Under the pieces are notes generated by a model that made no database searches, was not told the DNA's origin, and saw nothing but the letters and a program-made list of their open reading frames with translations. 27,516 nucleotides of DNA, taken from NCBI GenBank assembly GCA_030600525.1, contig JAUVLX010000008.1, positions 1 through 27,516 of the forward strand, read 5' to 3'. The position numbers and the translations under genes are program-made. Of the stretch, positions 23,162 to 27,516 are shown one piece after another (the first letter of the stretch is position 1; each line of letters opens with the position of its first letter). This stretch comes from Desulfobulbus sp. Its GTDB lineage: Bacteria; Desulfobacterota; Desulfobulbia; Desulfobulbales; Desulfobulbaceae.

Positions 23162-23545
23162 ATGTCTGAACAACCAGATACAAACAAACCGCACGGGGCG
23201 GGTTACTCCCGCGTGATAAAGGCTTTTTATTGTTCCCTTGCCGGAATAAGGGAGGCTTGGAATCATGAGGCTGCTTTTCGTCAGGAAGTACTGCTTTGTG
23301 TGCTACTTTTTCCCGTAGCTCTTATATTAGGTAAAAGCGGTGTTGAAAGGGCGCTTTTGGTCAGCTGCCTTTTTCTTATTCTCATTACGGAAATTGTAAA
23401 TACTGCTGTTGAAGCTGCCATAGACAGGATTGGGCCTGAACGTAATCCATTGTCCAAGCTGGCTAAGGATCTCGGGTCTTCAGCTGTTTTTCTCTCAATA
23501 ATACATTGTGCTGTGGTGTGGCTTTTTGTAATTTTAAGTGATTAA
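23162..23545 (+). CDS. dgkA: Diacylglycerol kinase (prokaryotic DgkA type)
   Basis: A small integral membrane kinase that phosphorylates diacylglycerol to phosphatidate, recycling lipid from membrane-derived oligosaccharide and LPS pathways. It has 127 residues and three hydrophobic spans. The cytoplasmic N-terminal amphipathic part has EAAFRQEVLL, and the family signature EIVNTAVEAAIDRI (about 80-93) contains the catalytic Glu. It ends with a third span SAVFLSIIHCAVVWLFVI. ATG at 23162 follows AAGGTGAT with workable spacing. It is a single-gene unit divergent from the HTH regulator. Confidence 0.95.
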   Translation: MSEQPDTNKPHGAGYSRVIKAFYCSLAGIREAWNHEAAFRQEVLLCVLLFPVALILGKSGVERALLVSCLFLILITEIVNTAVEAAIDRIGPERNPLSKLAKDLGSSAVFLSIIHCAVVWLFVILSD

Positions 23546-23593
23546 AAGAATGAAGTTTTTTTATCCTGGTCATATGACTTGGCGGATTAAAAT

Positions 23594-23601
23594 GTTATAA
23601 T
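23594..23601 (+). promoter_or_regulatory. Candidate promoter -10 for the ABM-domain gene
   Basis: TATAAT (23596-23601) is a perfect -10 preceded by TGT, giving an extended -10 TGTTATAAT, about 75 bases before the downstream ATG. A clear -35 at 17 bases upstream is not seen, which extended -10 promoters can tolerate. Confidence 0.45.
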
Positions 23602-23675
23602 AATAGTAGGTTTGTGGACAGAGAGCTGCAGGTAAGGGCTACTGATACCCGTTTCACTAACGAGAGGAGGTGTAA

Positions 23676-23963
23676 ATGGCTGTAAAAGTATTGATCAGAA
23701 GAAACGTGTCCGATGATAAGCAAACAGAACTTTCGGGATTACTGCGAGAGCTCAGAACCTTAACCACAAACAGAAGAGGCTATATTTCTGGAGAAACTTT
23801 TGACCGTTTTGATAAACCAGGTGAAAGTTTGGTCGTCAGCACTTGGCAATCTGCTGATGATTGGCGTGAATGGGTACTCTCTCCGGAACGTCAGGCGCTG
23901 CAGGGTAAGATTGATGTTTTGCTTGGCAAAGAAACTACCTATGAAATTTTTGAGTATGCATAA
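23676..23963 (+). CDS. Antibiotic-biosynthesis-monooxygenase (ABM) domain protein
   Basis: A 95-residue small cytosolic protein with a ferredoxin-like alpha/beta fold of the ABM (dimeric alpha-beta barrel) family. MAVKVLIRRNVSDDKQTELSGLLRELRTLT is strand-helix, ISGETFDR and SLVVSTWQSADDWREWVLSPERQALQGKID are typical of ABM proteins, and the last strand is YEIFEYA. Members include haem-degrading enzymes and many uncharacterised proteins; the residues here do not identify a reaction. ATG at 23676 follows GAGGAGGTG with good spacing, and a strong terminator follows the gene. It is monocistronic. Confidence 0.88.
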   Translation: MAVKVLIRRNVSDDKQTELSGLLRELRTLTTNRRGYISGETFDRFDKPGESLVVSTWQSADDWREWVLSPERQALQGKIDVLLGKETTYEIFEYA

Positions 23964-24035
23964 GGCGGTCAGTATTTTTTAAACCAACCATGACGGAGCT
24001 GTAACTGGCTGTCTGAAAATGGTTGAGTTGATGGT

Positions 24036-24078
24036 AACGGTTTATTGCATTAGGTTAGCAATAAACCGTTTTTTTTTC
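24036..24078 (+). terminator. Rho-independent terminator after the ABM gene
   Basis: AACGGTTTATTGC (24036-24048) and GCAATAAACCGTT (24058-24070) form a perfect 13-bp stem with a 9-base loop, followed by a run of about nine T (24069-24077). This is a textbook intrinsic terminator for the plus strand. Confidence 0.92.
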
Positions 24079-24079
24079 A

Positions 24080-24473
24080 GCAGTGTCCGGTTAGGGAGAA
24101 ATCACTGACCGGGTTATCACTGGCATTCATCATCCTTCCGCAAACAAAGGGCGAAATGTCACTCAGTCAAACAAAAAAGCAGAGCTATAAATACGCAAAC
24201 CACCGTTATGAAAACATAATTTTTACATAAAGGGAACGGTGCCCTACCTTCCTGCCCAAATGAGTCAAGCAACGGTCAAACAAATTCGATTATGGCCACC
24301 AAAGCACATAGTGTATCGCTTTAGCCCCTGCGTTTTCGTCGTAGGGTTTGATCTTGTCTGCATCAATGGCTAGATTCTCAGATCTGTATCTATCAAGCAG
24401 GCAGTCTTTAAAGTGAGCTCTGGCCGGGGAGGGGAGAAGGGTATACACTTCTCCTGTAAAGCTGAAAAAATAT
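24080..24473. other. Gene-poor stretch between terminator and citrate synthase promoter
   Basis: This stretch holds no complete gene that I can support. It contains the start AGCAGTGTCCGGTTAGG at 24079-24095, which resembles the end of an insertion sequence, but no partner end is seen. On the minus strand lies most of a 66-codon coding-like fragment (24290-24490). Nothing RNA-like or CRISPR-like was recognised. It reads as a zone of decayed sequence. Confidence 0.45.
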
Positions 24474-24490
24474 TTTACATTTGTCTGAAA
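24290..24490 (-). pseudogene. Coding-like fragment, C-terminal part of an unrecognised protein
   Basis: A minus-strand frame of 66 codons ends in TAA at 24292-24290. Its sequence has a protein-like composition, including HFKDCLLDRYRSENLAIDAD and KIKPYDENAGAKAIHYVLWW, with no internal stop. It has no ATG and no ribosome binding site, and its upstream end overlaps the citrate synthase promoter. It therefore looks like the surviving C-terminal end of a lost gene. I do not recognise the family. Confidence 0.3.
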
Positions 24491-24503
24491 TTACTTATAT
24501 TAT
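24474..24503 (+). promoter_or_regulatory. Candidate sigma-70 promoter for citrate synthase
   Basis: TTTACA (24474-24479) and TATTAT (24498-24503) are each one mismatch from consensus and are separated by 18 bases. An overlapping TATATT at 24496 with a 16-base spacer is also possible. The transcript would have a leader of about 125 bases before the ATG at 24636. Confidence 0.5.
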
Positions 24504-24635
24504 TTGTAAAGATGCCGTTTGAGGCGGGAATCGAGAGCAAGATAACCAGCCTTTCTCTATTTGGATAACGGCGTCATGATGGAGATTACATACTCCATTA
24601 TCAGGTGGGTCAAGACTATCACAGGAGAATGGTAT

Positions 24636-25814
24636 ATGAGTAGCGAAGTGCATGTGAAAAATATCGGTTTGCGGGGTGTAACTGTTGCAGATTCTGCAAT
24701 TAGCTTCATCGACGGTGAAAAAGGAGTACTCATTTATCGCGGCTACCGCATAGAAGATCTTGCTGATAACTCCTCATACATGGAAACAGTGTACCTGTTG
24801 CTCCATGGGACCTTGCCAACCATTGAGCAGGAGCAACGATTCGTTGAGAAGGTCAAAGCTGCTCGACAGGTTCCTGATTTTGTTTATCAGAGTATGAAGC
24901 AATGGCCGGCAGATGCAGAACCTATGGACATACTACAGGCTGTTGTCCCTATGCTGTCCATGGCTGATGAGTATGGGGATACCTTTGAAAGAGGGATAAA
25001 TATTAATCGTTCCATCGGTCTGATTGCAAAATTGCCGACCATAACCGCAGCCTGGCATCGGATTCGAAACGGACTGGAACCTTTGCCACCAGACGAAAGC
25101 CTTGACCATGCTGCCAACTTTTTATGGATGCTGCAGGGGAAAAAACCAGATGCAGCAACCGCCAGAGAGTTGGACATCTGTCTGGTACTGCATGCTGACC
25201 ATACCTTTAATGCTTCCACCTTTGCCGCCAGGGAGGTCGTTTCTACAAGGGCTTCACTTTATGCCGGAGTTGCCGCAGGATTGGGAGCGCTTTCTGGAAG
25301 TTTGCATGGCGGAGCCAACACCAAGGTTATGAAAATGCTGCTTGACCTGGAGGGTGAGCCGGATGTTGAGGCCTGGGTTAAGGACAGGTTAGCACAGGGG
25401 CATAAGGTTATGGGGTTTGGCCATGCAATTTACAAGACTGGTGACCCGCGAGCTGTGTATTTGAAGAAAATGGGCCAGAGGCTAGGGGAGCAAACCGGAC
25501 AAAATTGGTTCACTCTCTCCGAGCAGGTTGAGCGCGCAACCCTTGCTGAGTTTGCTCAGAAAGGGAAAACAACTATTTTACCCAATGTTGATTTTATGAG
25601 TGCTACTGTCTATTATATGATGGGCATCCCTTTAGACCTTATGACCCCTGTTTTTGCTATCTCCAGGGTAGCAGGATGGTGTTCACATATAATTGAGGAG
25701 CAGTTTGCAGATGCCCAGGAAAAACCGGCTCTCTATCGACCAAAAGCACAATATGTAGGTGAGTACTGTGGTTTAATGGGATGTGAATACTCACCCCCTG
25801 AAAAACGTACTTAA
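24636..25814 (+). CDS. Citrate synthase
   Basis: Condenses acetyl-CoA and oxaloacetate to citrate, the entry step of the TCA cycle. The ATG at 24636 with AGGAG 8 bases upstream gives 392 residues; a frame extending to 24561 adds residues without family match. It belongs to the shorter citrate/2-methylcitrate synthase type. The catalytic residues are His224 in SLHGGANTKV, His263 in GFGHAIYKTGDPRA, and Asp319 in LPNVDFMSATVYYMMG. LVLHADHTFNAST (near 184-196) is a further family block. The alternative of a 2-methylcitrate synthase (prpC) cannot be excluded, but no prpB/prpD neighbours are present. It converges on the HD-GYP gene with a 6-base gap and no terminator between them. Confidence 0.93.
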   Translation: MSSEVHVKNIGLRGVTVADSAISFIDGEKGVLIYRGYRIEDLADNSSYMETVYLLLHGTLPTIEQEQRFVEKVKAARQVPDFVYQSMKQWPADAEPMDILQAVVPMLSMADEYGDTFERGININRSIGLIAKLPTITAAWHRIRNGLEPLPPDESLDHAANFLWMLQGKKPDAATARELDICLVLHADHTFNASTFAAREVVSTRASLYAGVAAGLGALSGSLHGGANTKVMKMLLDLEGEPDVEAWVKDRLAQGHKVMGFGHAIYKTGDPRAVYLKKMGQRLGEQTGQNWFTLSEQVERATLAEFAQKGKTTILPNVDFMSATVYYMMGIPLDLMTPVFAISRVAGWCSHIIEEQFADAQEKPALYRPKAQYVGEYCGLMGCEYSPPEKRT

Positions 25815-25820
25815 GGGCTG

Positions 25821-27516
25821 TCACCACGTTTGAGAAGTTAATTCAACAATGTTCTGTGTTATCAGATGAATACAGGCATCAACGGTTCCCGTATGGTACT
25901 TGACCCCTCGGCCGGCCCGTATCTCATCGAGTGCTGTTTCTATACCAAGCGATGGGCGGTAAGGCCGATGGGAGGATATGGCCTCCACCACGTCGGCCAC
26001 GGTCAGGATTTTAGCTTCCAGAAGAATCTCCCCGTCTTTAAGGCCGCGTGGATAGCCAGAACCGTCCAGCACCTCATGGTGCTGATATACAATTTGCGCT
26101 ACCGGCCACGGAAACTGAATATTTTTGAGGATCTCATAACCGACTGTTGTGTGGCATTTGATGATGGCCCGTTCTTCGCTGGAAAGGGCAATTGGTTTGG
26201 CCAGGTACTCCGCTGGTACTGATATTTTCCCGATATCATGCAGAATAGCAGCAAAATGCAGCCCCTCTATCCGGTCATCACTTAACCCCAATTCCCTGGC
26301 AATGGCACATGCAAGCTCGTCAACCCGGAGTTGATGACCGGCCGTATAGGGGTCACGCTTTTCCGCCGCAGCGGCGAGTGATTTGACGGTTTCCTCCAAA
26401 CTTGATCGCAACCTCTCACTACTTTTTTTCAGTTGCTGCATCACAGCCTTTCGTTCGGTAACATCCCGGGCGACTCCACGAAATACAGTGAATCCTTCTC
26501 TGTCGCTGATGTCACAGATGGGGATGGCATTGAATTCAATGACAACCTTTTTGTTGTCTTTTCCCAGACAAGTTACTTCAAAGCCGTAAAATGGTGTTTC
26601 CTTGACCAGTAGCTCCTGAAAGGAGGTCTCGATATGTTTCTTTTCCTTGGGAATACAGAGATCGGCAAGGGTTTTGCCCAAGATTTTTTCGGCTGTATAA
26701 CCGAGTATATTTCTGACGTTAGGACTTGAGTAGGTGAAATATCCGGTATGGCTCATTTCCCAAATCCAGTCACTTGTTGTTTCCACCAGAGAGCGATAAC
26801 GGTCTTTACTTTTTTCAATATCCTCAATCAGGCGGCCTCGCTCCTCCCAAATACGAACACGGACACGGTCTGCCAGGATCGTATTGCGGATACTATAGAG
26901 AGCCAAGAGGATTGCTGCGACCAGAAATAGGGTGGAGACAGCGGTTAATCGTTTGCGAATCTTCGCCATCTCTCCCTGGACTTCTTCCAGGTAAACCCCT
27001 GTACCCAGCACCCACCCCCATGGTTCAAACAATTTTACATAGGAGAGCTTGGGCGAGATTTTTTCAGGTGAATCCAGCCATTGCCACATATATTCAACAT
27101 AGCCTGCTCCCTGTTGTTGAGCAATCTTGACAAACTCGATAAATATTCGTTTTCCTGTAGGATCCCTAAAAGATGTGCTGTCATCTCCTTCCAAATCCGA
27201 TCGATATGGATGCAAAACCAGTCGGTGCTCCAGGTCGTTAATCCAAAAATAATTCATGGCATTGTTGCCATAGCGGAAATGACGAATAAGACTAATTGCC
27301 TGACCTTGTGCCTCCTCGCGGGTGATAATTCCCTCCTGTTCCCAGGAGTGATATGTGGCAAGAACACTCCAGGAAGTCTCAATGAGTTCCTTGATCATCT
27401 CACGCTTGCCAGCCATGAAACTTTTTTCAAGTGAGGGGAGGATGACCAGAAAAATAGAGACGATAAAAAGAAGAATGGTAAGGAGTGCCGGCAAGGCAAT
27501 ACGTATAGAAATAGCT
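25821..27516 (-). CDS. Cache-PAS-HD-GYP sensor phosphodiesterase (5' end outside window)
   Basis: A membrane-bound sensor, probably a cyclic-di-GMP phosphodiesterase. The frame runs open to the right edge, so the start is missing; the TTG at 27494 is internal. In order from the N-terminus are a first membrane span (TILLFIVSIFLVILP), a periplasmic sCache-type domain with YFWINDLEHRLVLHPYRSDLEG and EPWGWVLGTGVYLEEV, a second span (LFLVAAILLALYSI), a PAS domain (SLVETTSDWIWEMSHTGYFT through VFRGVARDVTERK), and an HD-GYP domain. The HD-GYP part has HDIGKISVP, the double His HHEVLDGSGYPRGL and VADVVEAISSHRPYRPS. The catalytic His/Asp and the GYP loop are intact. The ligand and partner are unknown. 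Confidence 0.9.
   Translation of the reverse strand, partial: AISIRIALPALLTILLFIVSIFLVILPSLEKSFMAGKREMIKELIETSWSVLATYHSWEQEGIITREEAQGQAISLIRHFRYGNNAMNYFWINDLEHRLVLHPYRSDLEGDDSTSFRDPTGKRIFIEFVKIAQQQGAGYVEYMWQWLDSPEKISPKLSYVKLFEPWGWVLGTGVYLEEVQGEMAKIRKRLTAVSTLFLVAAILLALYSIRNTILADRVRVRIWEERGRLIEDIEKSKDRYRSLVETTSDWIWEMSHTGYFTYSSPNVRNILGYTAEKILGKTLADLCIPKEKKHIETSFQELLVKETPFYGFEVTCLGKDNKKVVIEFNAIPICDISDREGFTVFRGVARDVTERKAVMQQLKKSSERLRSSLEETVKSLAAAAEKRDPYTAGHQLRVDELACAIARELGLSDDRIEGLHFAAILHDIGKISVPAEYLAKPIALSSEERAIIKCHTTVGYEILKNIQFPWPVAQIVYQHHEVLDGSGYPRGLKDGEILLEAKILTVADVVEAISSHRPYRPSLGIETALDEIRAGRGVKYHTGTVDACIHLITQNIVELTSQTW

Noticed and set aside
1..27516. CRISPR arrays, tRNA or rRNA genes, prophage
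   Set aside because: No regularly spaced repeats, no tRNA-like cloverleaf or TTCGAATC-type T-arm, and no phage genes were seen on reading both strands.

Overview
The window looks like chromosomal DNA from a Gram-negative anaerobe, most plausibly a sulfur-metabolising Desulfobacterota of the Desulfobulbales type. This is inferred from gene content (CXXC mini-protein plus NapH-like ferredoxin next to parAB, M16C peptidase, two-CW regulator, Sec-encoding gene, many PAS/HD-GYP-style sensors) and not from a database search. Genes are densely packed, most are on the minus strand, and the parAB-parS locus suggests the replication origin is not far away.

Layout. 1-1900 (+): end of a polar amino-acid ABC importer (permease, ATPase), then the ribosome-rescue hydrolase arfB. 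1896-2415: a decayed island with a 177-bp palindromic MITE-like element flanked by a 5-bp direct repeat, an internally deleted cupin gene, and a long inverted repeat. 2416-4322 (-): bioC and bioD with a dead glycerophosphodiesterase remnant between them. 4457-7682 (-): parA, parB, a 49-aa membrane CXXC protein too short for routine gene callers, a membrane 4Fe-4S protein and an exported SH3b protein. parS and a candidate divergent promoter precede nadB (+, 7856-9466). 9487-10879: an exported Met-rich protein of unknown function and a DUF1992 protein. 10897-15188 (-): rsmE, dtd and a PreP-like M16C metallopeptidase. 15302-15704 (-): the highlight, described below. 15861-17405: divergent folA and a ketopantoate-reductase-family gene. 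17559-22323 (-): mnmA, mtaB, cinA, recA, a tRNA-thiolation and DNA-recombination cluster. 22551-22922 (-): an HTH regulator with a C-terminal eight-cysteine domain. 23162-25814 (+): dgkA, an ABM-domain protein and citrate synthase. 25821-27516 (-): the start-truncated end of a Cache-PAS-HD-GYP sensor.

Highlight. Between folA and rsmE lies a 112-codon minus-strand reading frame with a strong Shine-Dalgarno, a leader or signal-peptide-like N-terminus and three in-frame TGA codons. All three TGAs follow Ser-Gly (contexts GSG-TGA-G, TSG-TGA-G, KSG-TGA-S), and each is followed, 17-20 nt later, by the loop of a GC-rich hairpin with a G in the first two loop positions, as expected of bacterial SECIS elements. 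Two of the hairpins are a 17-nt exact repeat that also encodes SAGSA. I read this as a three-selenocysteine peptide resembling the 'selenobiotic' (SbtA-type) thio/seleno-oxazole RiPP precursor family. No maturase is in the window, so it is an orphan precursor here.

Most other genes are ordinary housekeeping. The small CXXC protein plus ferredoxin plus SH3b cluster, the MITE and the two-CW regulator are secondary points of interest.
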